IMG/VR virus record: IMGVR_UViG_3300030107_001140 | Coordinates: 1-41,227 of that record | DNA from: a virus | Reading direction: 5' to 3' (one strand) | Length of the DNA: 41,227 nucleotides | In this document: piece after piece, positions 20,848 to 30,700 of the stretch | Layout: every line of letters starts with the position of its first letter | Numbering within the stretch: the first letter of the stretch is position 1 | Notes under the pieces: model-generated | Told to the model about the DNA's origin: nothing | Databases searched by the model: none | What the model saw: only the letters and a program-made list of their open reading frames with translations | Position numbers and translations under genes: made by a program

Positions 20848-23505
20848 ATGCCATTAATTAGCAGTACTATTCCTAACCTGATTAATGGGGTTAGCCAACA
20901 GCCTCCAGCATTAAGACTGGCTTCTCAGGCAGAGGAGGTAATTAATTGTATGCCAAGTCCAGTAGAAGGACTAAAGAAGCGTCCTCCTATGGAACATATT
21001 GCTAAGATATTTGCTGGTAGTGCTGGAACTAATAGACCTTTTACAACGATTGTTGATAGAGATGGAACTATTCAATATCTTATTTTCATTCAAGATGGAG
21101 ATATTAAAGTTTTTGGTTTAGATGGAAGTAGTAAAACAGTTAATAAGCCTAATGGAACTGATTACTTAGATATATCTAACAGTGCTGATCCTTCTGAGAG
21201 ATTTAGAGTTGCATCTGTTGCGGACTATACATTCATTACTAATAGAGAAAAAGTAGTTACTACATATTTTCAAGATGGAGTTACTTATAGTCAATCAGGC
21301 ACAACTGTTACTGTTACTTCTGCTAAACATGGTCTTACAACTTCTGATCGAATTTCAATAGATTGTACTTCTGGAACTGGAGTAGATGGTAAATATAATA
21401 TAACTTCTGTTGCCACTGATTCGTTTACATATACAGCAGGTACGTCATTAAGTACAAGTGGTAATGCTGCGTATAACGTAATGACTCCTACCTTTGGTAC
21501 GGATTCAATGGTCTTTATTAAAGCAGCAGATTATTCAGGTACATATAAAGTTAAAATTAAAAGTGCTGATGGTACTAGCACACTTGCAGATGTTAGTTAT
21601 ACAACAGCAGCAGTAGGTGGTACGCAACCTGATACCTTAACTATTGCAACTAACCTACGAAATTCTCTTGCTTCAGCATTAAGTAGTGGATGGACTTTCA
21701 CTGTTGTAGATTATATTATTCAGATTAAGAAAAATGATGGTGGTGATTATCAATTAGAAAGTTCAGACACTAAAACGGGAACATTTACAAAAGCTATTAA
21801 AGGGACAATAGATACTATTACTGATCTTCCAACATTAGCTCAACATGGATTTATTATTAAAGTACAAGGTACAAAGACGACTGGATTAGATGATTACTAT
21901 GTAAAGTTTGAAACTTCTGCTGGTAGTGGTACAGGTGGAGGTATTTGGAGAGAGACTTCTGGACCAGATATTAATAGAGGATTTAATCAAAAGACTATGC
22001 CTCATGTTCTAGTTAGAAATGCAAATGGTACTTTTGACTTTAAAGAATTTGAATGGTCACATAGAATTTGTGGAGATGAATCAACAGTTTTAGATCCTTC
22101 ATTTGTAAATAGTAAGATAGAAAATATAAACTTATTTAGAAATAGACTTGTATTTCTGGCAGATGAAAATGTAATTCTTTCTGCTGCTGATAACTATGAC
22201 CGATTTTGGCCAGAAACTATCCAAACTGTTGTCGATAGTGATCCTATTGATTTGGTTACTGGTGGTACTGAGATCAATTTCTTAACCTCTAGTCTTGCCT
22301 TTGCTAATACTTTGTTGTTATTTAGTCGTCATGGTCAATTTAGATTAGATGCTGGCGTTACAACTGTAGGTACAAGTTTAACTCCTAAAACTGCCAATGT
22401 TACTGCTATTACTAGTTTTGAGATGGCAGCTACAGTTGATCCTGTAGGAGTGGGTAGGACTATTTATTTTCCAATTCCTAAAGGAGAATATAGTGGATTA
22501 AGAGATTTCTTTTTACCAGATTCAACAGGTGGAGTTCCTCTCTCAGATGAAGTTACTTCAGCTATTCCTAGATATATTCCGGGAAATTTAACGAATTTAA
22601 TTGCATCAGTTTCAGAAGAAGCAATAGTAGCAATTTCTAAGGATCAACCTAAACGTATTTATATATATAAATTCTTCTTTGAAGGTGATAATAAATTGCA
22701 ATCTGCTTGGTCTTATTGGGAAGTTAAAGGAGCAAAAACTATATTAGGAGCTGCAATTTTAGATAGTGACATGTATTTAACTATTCAATATAATGATGGT
22801 GTTTATTTAGAGAAAGTTGCATTACGTCCTGAAACTGTTGATACGGGTAGCACAATAGAATTATTACTAGATAGAAAAGTTACAGAAGCGAGTTGTTCAA
22901 CTGCTGTTACAAATCCCGGAGGATTAGGAGTTCAAACAACAATTACTCTTCCATATCCAATGGCAACAACAGGAACAATGGCAGTAGTAGGAAGAGATGT
23001 CAGTGGTAATACTATTAGTCATGGTCAGGTTATTAATCCTACTAGTGAAACGTTAACAGGAGGTGCAGGTGGTAATGGAACGATGGTAGTCAAAGGAGAT
23101 TTAAGTTCAGCTAAGTTTTTTGTTGGTGAGTTATACGATATGGGATATGAGTTCAGTACGCCTTATTTAAAAGAACAACCATCAGCAGGTGGTATGGCTG
23201 TAGTAGCAGGACCAAAATTACAAATTCGGACTTGGGCTGTTGTTTTTGATGACACTTCACACTTTGTTTTACGAGTAACTCCTGCGGGAAGAACTGCTAA
23301 CGATTATCCTTATAATGGAATCTCTGTTGGTACAAGTCCTCCTTCTCTCGGTACTCCCGGTATTGGTACAGGTAACTTTAGAGTCCCTGTAATGGCAAGC
23401 AGTCTCGATACTAAGATTGAAATTCTTAGTAGCAGTCCTGTTCCTTGCAGAATACAATCAGCAGAATGGGAGGGGTGGTTACAATCACGGGCCAAGCGAC
23501 TTTAA
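20848..23505 (+). CDS. Tail tubular protein B, nozzle (T7 gp12 family)
   Basis: 885 residues (T7 gp12 794). It builds the nozzle of the short tail. The N-terminus carries the family signature IPNLINGVSQQPPALR and, further on, NCMPSPVEGLKKRPP. The region around residues 120-320 is richer in Thr, Gly and Ser than T7 and may be an inserted beta domain, accounting for the extra length. The middle segment DRFWPETIQTVVDSDPIDL matches the family. AGG lies 5 bases before the ATG. Confidence 0.94.
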   Translation: MPLISSTIPNLINGVSQQPPALRLASQAEEVINCMPSPVEGLKKRPPMEHIAKIFAGSAGTNRPFTTIVDRDGTIQYLIFIQDGDIKVFGLDGSSKTVNKPNGTDYLDISNSADPSERFRVASVADYTFITNREKVVTTYFQDGVTYSQSGTTVTVTSAKHGLTTSDRISIDCTSGTGVDGKYNITSVATDSFTYTAGTSLSTSGNAAYNVMTPTFGTDSMVFIKAADYSGTYKVKIKSADGTSTLADVSYTTAAVGGTQPDTLTIATNLRNSLASALSSGWTFTVVDYIIQIKKNDGGDYQLESSDTKTGTFTKAIKGTIDTITDLPTLAQHGFIIKVQGTKTTGLDDYYVKFETSAGSGTGGGIWRETSGPDINRGFNQKTMPHVLVRNANGTFDFKEFEWSHRICGDESTVLDPSFVNSKIENINLFRNRLVFLADENVILSAADNYDRFWPETIQTVVDSDPIDLVTGGTEINFLTSSLAFANTLLLFSRHGQFRLDAGVTTVGTSLTPKTANVTAITSFEMAATVDPVGVGRTIYFPIPKGEYSGLRDFFLPDSTGGVPLSDEVTSAIPRYIPGNLTNLIASVSEEAIVAISKDQPKRIYIYKFFFEGDNKLQSAWSYWEVKGAKTILGAAILDSDMYLTIQYNDGVYLEKVALRPETVDTGSTIELLLDRKVTEASCSTAVTNPGGLGVQTTITLPYPMATTGTMAVVGRDVSGNTISHGQVINPTSETLTGGAGGNGTMVVKGDLSSAKFFVGELYDMGYEFSTPYLKEQPSAGGMAVVAGPKLQIRTWAVVFDDTSHFVLRVTPAGRTANDYPYNGISVGTSPPSLGTPGIGTGNFRVPVMASSLDTKIEILSSSPVPCRIQSAEWEGWLQSRAKRL

Positions 23506-23972
23506 AAAAGATTGCCTTTCAAAGAACTTCGGTTCTTCAAGATGTGGTTGATGTTGCTGAAAGTATGCGACCAGAAGATGCTGCTGAATTGTATGCACTA
23601 TCAGGAGATACGCCTAAAGGAGGATTACTTTACTGTTATCTAAGGAGTAAGCCATGTATGACAATGGTTAGTAGACATGGATATGTGATGGGAATGTATG
23701 GAGTTATTCCAGAAAGAGAAGGGGTTGGTAGGATATGGATGTTAGGTCGAAATGAAATGACAACAGATAAATTAGATAAGATTACATTCTTGAGACAAGC
23801 AAGAATTGAATTAGATAAATTGCATAACAAATATCCATTATTATTCAACGTTATAGATGCAAGAAATCAAGTGCATATTGATTGGATACGTTGGATGGGG
23901 TTTACTATTATAAAAAGACATCCACAGCTAGGAATGGAAGCTCGTCCTTTCTATGAATTTGTGAGGATCTAA
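23466..23972 (+). CDS. Internal virion protein A-like (T7 gp13 position), GNAT-like
   Basis: 168 residues from ATG 23466; a TTG at 23445 is less likely, and a GTG at 23475 is possible. T7 gp13 (138 residues) sits at the same place between tail tube B and gp14, and related phage proteins are predicted to have an acyltransferase-like fold. Here the order ... helix (RPEDAAELYALSG), strands YVMGMYGVIPEREGVGRIWMLG, and helix ... HIDWIRWMGFTIIK is that of a small GNAT domain. Overlaps the previous gene by 40 bases. No acetyl-CoA loop is obvious, so enzyme activity is doubtful. Confidence 0.8.
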   Translation: MGGVVTITGQATLKKIAFQRTSVLQDVVDVAESMRPEDAAELYALSGDTPKGGLLYCYLRSKPCMTMVSRHGYVMGMYGVIPEREGVGRIWMLGRNEMTTDKLDKITFLRQARIELDKLHNKYPLLFNVIDARNQVHIDWIRWMGFTIIKRHPQLGMEARPFYEFVRI

Positions 23973-23976
23973 CTGA

Positions 23977-24672
23977 ATGTGTGGGCCAGCGGCAGTCATT
24001 GGTATAAGTAGTGCGATCCTTGGGATCGGCTCACAATATATGGCGTATCAGCAAGCGAAGGCTGATACTAAATTCTATAATCGACAAAGACAACTTGAAT
24101 ATGGTGGAGCTGTATTACAGGCTCAAGCGAATAGAAATACGGAAAGTATTAGAAGACAAATGAATGAGAATTTTCAGGCCCAGACTAAGTTTATGGCTGA
24201 TCGAGCTTTTGAAAATAAGATAACTGGTCTTCTTACTGAACAACAACAAATTCAAGTAAAAACAGCTCAAGAATTAACTGAAAGAGAGATTGAAGCGAAA
24301 GAGAAAGCTGGTGCTGTTAAGGCTTCAGGTAGGATAGGTCTGACTGCTGATAGTTTGCGTAGAGCTATTAAGGCACAAAAAGGAGCTGCTGATTTCTTAA
24401 CGAGTCAGAATACTGCGTTTGCCTTTATTAAAGGACAACAAGAGAAGAAGGTAGCTGCTGCAACGAGAGGATCAAGAATTGCTAGTGCTAAAGATTATGT
24501 TGAAACGACTTACTTAGATCCGGTGAAACCGTTAAAGAAGAAAGCTCCGGGCTTTGGTCAGTATGCTTTGGGTATGGCAAGCAGTGCGTTGGGAGGCTAT
24601 AGCACAGCTATGGGTATGGCTGCTGACAGGAAAGTTCTCGGCCTCAAACCGTGGGGCTGGGGTACAGCTTAA
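23977..24672 (+). CDS. Internal virion protein B (T7 gp14 family)
   Basis: 231 residues (T7 196). In T7 this core protein is ejected into the outer membrane as part of the DNA channel. The N-terminus MCGPAAVIGISSAILGIGSQYMAYQQ has the membrane-active helix expected at the start of gp14, followed by long Gln/Glu/Arg/Lys-rich helices (residues about 30-170) and a Gly-rich C-terminus with a second apolar stretch. GAGG lies 10 bases before the ATG. Gene order gp13-14-15-16 is as in T7. Confidence 0.9.
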   Translation: MCGPAAVIGISSAILGIGSQYMAYQQAKADTKFYNRQRQLEYGGAVLQAQANRNTESIRRQMNENFQAQTKFMADRAFENKITGLLTEQQQIQVKTAQELTEREIEAKEKAGAVKASGRIGLTADSLRRAIKAQKGAADFLTSQNTAFAFIKGQQEKKVAAATRGSRIASAKDYVETTYLDPVKPLKKKAPGFGQYALGMASSALGGYSTAMGMAADRKVLGLKPWGWGTA

Positions 24673-24678
24673 CTAACT

Positions 24679-27600
24679 ATGGCACGTTATTCACTTGGTA
24701 AAAACACTGGTACGACTGATAAAAGTACCAGCTCTCGTTCTACTCCTATAGCTGGAGAAGATCTAACTTTTAATGCTTCTATTGGTGAAGTTCCAAAGAT
24801 TAAGCAACCTCGTATTCAAGTACAGAAATGGCAAGGTGATACATACATTAGTAATCCAAGTCCAACCTTAGCTCCTCAATTAGATCTACCTGATTTAGGA
24901 AATGTATTAGCTGAACCCAATAGAGATTTTGCAGGATTAGCTGATGCGCTTTCTGGCTTAAACACACAATTAAAAAACTTTGGAAGTGTTCAAACAAAGT
25001 ATGAAGGAGTAATGCAGAAGGCCGCCAGAGATGAGGCGAATGCAATTATCAAACAAACATCTGTTGAAGGAACTGCTTCACAGAAATTAGCGAATCTAAA
25101 CGCAGAATTAGAACGAATAATTAAAGATGAGAATTCAAGCAAGGAGGATGTTGCTTATGCAAAAGCAACACAAGAAAGGATTCGGACAGATAGTAGATTA
25201 GCTCCGGCAATTGAATCTGCTTATAGAGAAGAGGAAGTTCTTCAGAATGCAGCAGGATTAAGTGTGGCTGCACAAACAGCAACAATTAAAGGTATAGATC
25301 CTAAGTCTGGAGATGAAATAGATATCCCTGTTAATACACTGAGCCCTAACGATGAGAGATATATTAGTTGGGCAAATGATTATATATTTAATGATGCAAC
25401 AAGAAAACTTAGTAGCTTTGAATATAAAAATGTTAAAGGTCAATTAGCTCAATATTTAGCAAATGATAAAACAGCTCAATCCAAACGCTTTAATAAATAT
25501 CAAAACAGGGAATATGTAAAGAATTTCAATTATGAGACTAATAAGATAGGAGAAGATTTAAGAGATGGATTTATTACAAAAGAACAAGCTATATTTAAGC
25601 TGGAAGCTTTATTAGAAAGAGGAAGAATAGGTCTTGTCTCTGAACCAATTAGAAAAGAATTACAGGAAAATCTGGTGGAAAATGTACTAGTTGCATATAT
25701 GAAAAATAACAAAAATGGAAATGTTACTGACTTAAATGATATGTTTGGATCAATAATGACTGGTCCTGTTGAAAGTCGTGTAATTGATAAAGAGGATAAG
25801 ATTACAATTACAACTCAAGAACAAGCTGACAGACTTGGTTTTGGAGAGATTGGAGATGTTGTTACTGATGTATATGCAGTTAGAAATGATAAACAATTAT
25901 GGATTAATCAGTTCCCGGCAGGATATTTAGAAGCAAGAATTTCAGATGCAAATACTAAATTAGCATTAAATGATGAATCAAAGCAAAGTGTTATTAATGG
26001 GATAGAAGAAACAAATTCTATCGCAATATTTAAAAAAGAGGTCTTTCCTTTATTGGCTGGAGAGATATCTAATATTCCTATAGCACTTGTAAAGTTAGGC
26101 GAGTTAAGAAATCAAGCTATTGAGGCTGCCGATGGAGATGCTGCAAAAATAGATGCAATTAATAAAGCATATGATAAACGTGAGAATACTTTGTTTGGAA
26201 TATTCAGTGTTGATTACAATCAGGATGTAGATGGTTTAGATGAAGCAGCACGGGCTGCCCTAAGAGATCCAAAAAACATTCCTATCTTTGCTCAGAAGCT
26301 TTATCTTTTTGAAGAGAAGTGGTCAGGATATAACAAGGCTGATACTTATTTAAGAGAGAAAGCTAAAAATTATGAACGTCTTTATGAAAAACTAACAACA
26401 GCACAACTTAAACCAATTCAAGGAGTTTTATCATCAGCTAAAAAATACTATATTAATACTATAGGTAGAGAAGAAAGAGGGAAATATAACACTTTAGATG
26501 AAGAAGCTCAATGGAGTTTGATTGAAGAAAATATAATGGATGACTACGTTAGTGGAATAGATCTTAATTGGTCAGCACAACAATTAGATGCATACAATAA
26601 GAAATTTATTGAACAATTTACAGGGGCGAATAAAAAGTTATTTATACAGAAATATATGCCAGATATTTTCCAGAAAGAGGAACAAGAAAAAACTATTATA
26701 AAGCCTACTTATGAAGGAACAGTAACAGAAGGTTTGAATATATGGGAACAACAAGCACTTAATACTGGTGAACTTAATAAGAAGGGTTTGTTAAATAATA
26801 ATGGTAGGGATAGGATAAGAATTTTATATGAAAGTGATACACCTTTATTAAGTGTTGATTCTTTAGATAGTGTTATTAAACAACTTAAAAATAAAGGGAC
26901 AATAGATAGACGACTTAAAGTTATTATTAATAATTTGCCGGGGGATGCACAGGGAAAATTAGGAACTTTCCTTCTACATGAATATAAGAAACATGGAATT
27001 ATTCTAAACGAAGCTCAGGAGAAAGAGATCTTAAGTTTAAATGGTAGAAAGATGGCACAGATAGAGAAGAGAGATAACACATTAAATGCTTTTGCTCCTT
27101 CATTCTTCCAACCTTCAGTCTTAGTTGCTTCTACTAATTTATCTGGTCTCTTAGCTCCTCCTCCTGTAATAGCAAAGCCTAATCAAGATCCTTTAACTCA
27201 GCCAGATGCGTTAAAGAATCTAATTGGTGAGATGAATGGAGCTTATCAATTCCGTGGAGCAAGTAATCCTAATTATCAAAAAGGAGATTATAGAAGCAAT
27301 AAGAAAGGTAATTGGTTCTTCGATTTTAGACCTGAGTTAATTGATGCGGCAGGTGAAAGGATACAAACACTTACTGAACAAGATCTAAACGCAATGACAT
27401 TAGGTGCTTTATTAGAAGCTGGTACTACTACTGACTTGGAAAAATTTGAGGTAGGTGCGAATCTTTTAATTCGTTCAGTAGCAGCAAACAATGCTCCAAT
27501 CGCAGAGATTTTAACTGCACCCAACCAATATGAAGCGATTTTCAATCCAATGGGGAGGGTGAAAGGACTAACTCCTTATACAGTAGAGGAGCTAAACGCA

Positions 27601-27714
27601 ACTCCAAACTTTGTGAAACTAGGATTACTACTACAAGTTAGTCCTAAGAGAGCAAGGACTCTATACTATTTCCATAGGAATCAATTTGCATCCCAAATCA
27701 AATCCGAGGGTTAA
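24679..27714 (+). CDS. Internal virion protein C (T7 gp15 position) with a possible wall-hydrolase-like C-terminus
   Basis: 1011 residues against about 747 in T7. Most of it is predicted helical with many Lys, Glu, Asp and Asn, as in gp15, which forms a ring and channel in the ejected core. The C-terminal part (about 850-980) differs: LGALLEAGTTTDLEKFEVGANLLIRSVAANN, then EILTAPNQYEAIF. This order (Glu in an EA..G context, an 'A..LI.R' helix, then 'QYE' segment) resembles SleB-type cell wall hydrolases; E913 would be the catalytic candidate. In T7 the muralytic domain is in gp16, so it may have moved here. This is a pattern match, not a search result. Confidence 0.8.
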   Translation: MARYSLGKNTGTTDKSTSSRSTPIAGEDLTFNASIGEVPKIKQPRIQVQKWQGDTYISNPSPTLAPQLDLPDLGNVLAEPNRDFAGLADALSGLNTQLKNFGSVQTKYEGVMQKAARDEANAIIKQTSVEGTASQKLANLNAELERIIKDENSSKEDVAYAKATQERIRTDSRLAPAIESAYREEEVLQNAAGLSVAAQTATIKGIDPKSGDEIDIPVNTLSPNDERYISWANDYIFNDATRKLSSFEYKNVKGQLAQYLANDKTAQSKRFNKYQNREYVKNFNYETNKIGEDLRDGFITKEQAIFKLEALLERGRIGLVSEPIRKELQENLVENVLVAYMKNNKNGNVTDLNDMFGSIMTGPVESRVIDKEDKITITTQEQADRLGFGEIGDVVTDVYAVRNDKQLWINQFPAGYLEARISDANTKLALNDESKQSVINGIEETNSIAIFKKEVFPLLAGEISNIPIALVKLGELRNQAIEAADGDAAKIDAINKAYDKRENTLFGIFSVDYNQDVDGLDEAARAALRDPKNIPIFAQKLYLFEEKWSGYNKADTYLREKAKNYERLYEKLTTAQLKPIQGVLSSAKKYYINTIGREERGKYNTLDEEAQWSLIEENIMDDYVSGIDLNWSAQQLDAYNKKFIEQFTGANKKLFIQKYMPDIFQKEEQEKTIIKPTYEGTVTEGLNIWEQQALNTGELNKKGLLNNNGRDRIRILYESDTPLLSVDSLDSVIKQLKNKGTIDRRLKVIINNLPGDAQGKLGTFLLHEYKKHGIILNEAQEKEILSLNGRKMAQIEKRDNTLNAFAPSFFQPSVLVASTNLSGLLAPPPVIAKPNQDPLTQPDALKNLIGEMNGAYQFRGASNPNYQKGDYRSNKKGNWFFDFRPELIDAAGERIQTLTEQDLNAMTLGALLEAGTTTDLEKFEVGANLLIRSVAANNAPIAEILTAPNQYEAIFNPMGRVKGLTPYTVEELNATPNFVKLGLLLQVSPKRARTLYYFHRNQFASQIKSEG

Positions 27715-27717
27715 CTC

Positions 27718-30700
27718 ATGTCGCTTGAGCAAGTAGTAACAGAAGGTGTTGAAAAAACAGAATGGGTAATGCCTGAAGGAGATTTCCCTGAAGTCATCGA
27801 ATCTGTAGGTCCAGATGGTGAGGAATCAGAGGATACTTATGGAGATATTCCAACGGGAGAAACAGTAGAGCCAATAAAAGTAGAATCACAGGAAGTAGAT
27901 ATTAAAGATCCAACTAATTATTTTTATGATTTTAAGAATTATAAGGGTATCTATGAAGATAAAGGATTAACTACAGATCAAACATTTCTTCCAAAGAATT
28001 TGAATGTTTGGGATATAGATTATGAAGGTGTATATACAGATGGAACAAAAGATTTGTCTGAGCAAGAGAAAACAACTAATCAAATAAGTGTTTGGATAGA
28101 TGAACATCCTGAGTTGATACCAGTTATAAAGGAATTAGTAAAAGAAACAAGTGATGGAGGAATAAACGTTACTGTGGCAGAACTGAATGCTGCTATTAAT
28201 AATCCAGCGATACCTCAATTAACTCGATTAAAATTACAAGCACTAAGTATGGGGCAAAATCCCAGTGGCACCGCTTATCAAGATAATTTTAGTGGTAGTG
28301 CAAGAAGAACAGCAATGTCAAGCTGGAATGCTACAACAGGTTTTACTGGAGATATCCTTGCAAATATCAATAGAGGAATTTCTTTTCAAGGAAATAATGC
28401 AAGAAATTTAACAGGTAATTATCCTGCCTACACAGGAGAAGGGCATGTCTTTGATGATGCTCCAATGGGAGCTAATCGTAACTTTAGCTCTGACTACTTG
28501 GAACAAAAAGGGATAAGTTCAAGGGCATGGATAACAGGGAATGGCGAGGAGGTTTATCTAAATCAATCTCAAGTTGGAAATCGACTTGGATTAAATGAAC
28601 TTGAAACAGCTAAATGGTTTTGGAAGAGACAAGAATGGCCAACTTATTTAGAAGTTCCAAATAGAGATGGTGGGACTACAATTCTTGGTGCAGTTATTCC
28701 CGGAGCTTATGACTTAAATCAAGGTCGTATTAGAGATAACTTAGGTTTAAAAGTTGAATATAAAGAGGATGGATCTTTTAAATCAGTTTTATATAATGGT
28801 CGTGAATATTTGTCAGAAGATTTAAAAAGTGGTTTGCTTAATTTCCAAGGTGGAAGTTTAGATAATGTTTGGGGATTAAAAGATCCTACTTTTAATGTTC
28901 CTCTTTTAGGAACTGATGCTGCATGGTATCAGCGATTTATAGAAGGTGGTGCTCCACATATGGGACCACAGTTAGTTCTTACTGCACTATCAATAATTGC
29001 ATTGAAAAAGGCAGGTGGAGGAAAAATACCTTTTCATGGTCCGGGAATGAGGACATCAGCGGCATTAAGATATAAAGCTGGAAAGAGTTGGGCTGGTGGT
29101 AATTTTGCAGCAGCATTCAGTCAATACAGTAAGGGGACTGCACTTAAAGGAATTTCTGAATGGGCTATCCCTTCTCTTGGAATTGAACTTATTTCCTATA
29201 ACCGAGAGAATGGAAATATATCTGATGCAATTGTTGCACAATGGCCCGCATTAGAAAGTCCATTTACAAAAATCTTTCAAAGTAATGAATTAGATTCTGC
29301 TAGTTGGGCACTACTTAAGAACGTTGGTGTTAATGAATTCTTTGGTGGTGCTACTGCTGGTACTGGATTTGAAGTATTCGGTGATGCTTATAATCTAAGT
29401 AGGCGTGGATTGAGGAGTGGGATTCAATTTGATAGAGGTTTAGCTTCACAAATAGGAACCGAATTTAATACTGCATTGGGTGAAAGCTATACGAAGTTAT
29501 TTGGGAATGTATTCCATAGCGATACTCTTAGTTTTAAGGTAGGCCTACTTAATAAAATTAAAGCAGGTTTTAGCCCTGATTTTGGAGCAGGAAAACTTGA
29601 GTGGCCTCAATACCCTAAGGGCAAGAGTGCAGCTACGGAAATGGTTCCGGGAGGTAGGTGGTCTACTTGGCTTAAGGAGAATCAAAGAAAACCACAATGG
29701 CCTCAACCATATACAGAACAACAAAATATTGTTATAGATCCACAGTCGAAATTAGATGCACGTTTTTCTTTTGATACAGCAGATCTACTTCAATTTGATA
29801 TTAAAGATGAGAAGACTTTAAATAAGGCTATTACAGAGGCAGAAGCAAAATTAGAAGTTGTTAATAATAAAGTTGAATCGGCATTAAAGGAACTAACGGA
29901 AACAATGTCGAGAATAAAAGAGACGACTCAGCCGAAAGAGCAACAGATTCTTCGTCAGATGGATATAGATGAAGCGTTAATTAAGCCCTTGCCTGAAGAA
30001 GTATCAGATGTTCCTCTTAATGAAATCAAAACTGCTCCTCAATATTTCCAAGTTAAAGAATCTGGAGCTACACAAGCAGAAGGGGTAAGTGGATCTCTTC
30101 AAGGGGCTAGAGGATTTGATACAGAATTAGCAGGATTAGTAACTCTATGGCGTGATACAGATGGAACTATTGGTGATCCCGGAAGTATCTATGTAATAGA
30201 TGGACATAATAGATTAGATCTTGCTAGAAGATCTGGTAGAAAGAATATTCTCTCTCGTTTTATTAATGTTCCTACATGGCAGGAGGCTAGAGCTAAAGCA
30301 GCATTAATCAATATTGCAGGTACTCAAAGTCTAAAAGGAAGTATTGAATCATTAGATGTTGCAAGGTTTCTGCGTGATGAGAACTTTACTATTGATGATT
30401 TAGCAGCAAGAGGAATTAATTTACAAAGTTCCTTAGTTGCTGAAGCTGTTCGACTCAATAGATTACCAGATGATTTATTTGCTCAAGTTGGTACAGGTGA
30501 ATTGGCTGTATCTAAAGCATTAGCATTAGGTTCTGCTGAGGGTGTGAGTCCAGAAGCTATACGAGAAATTTATAAGATTGCAAAGAAACAGCGATGGTCT
30601 ATTGCAAGGATTGAGCAAGCAATAGTAATGGCAAGGAATGCAACTGTTGGAGTTGAAGAAGGTGTATTCCCAGAGTTAAGTGCTTATTTCAAACAGTCAA

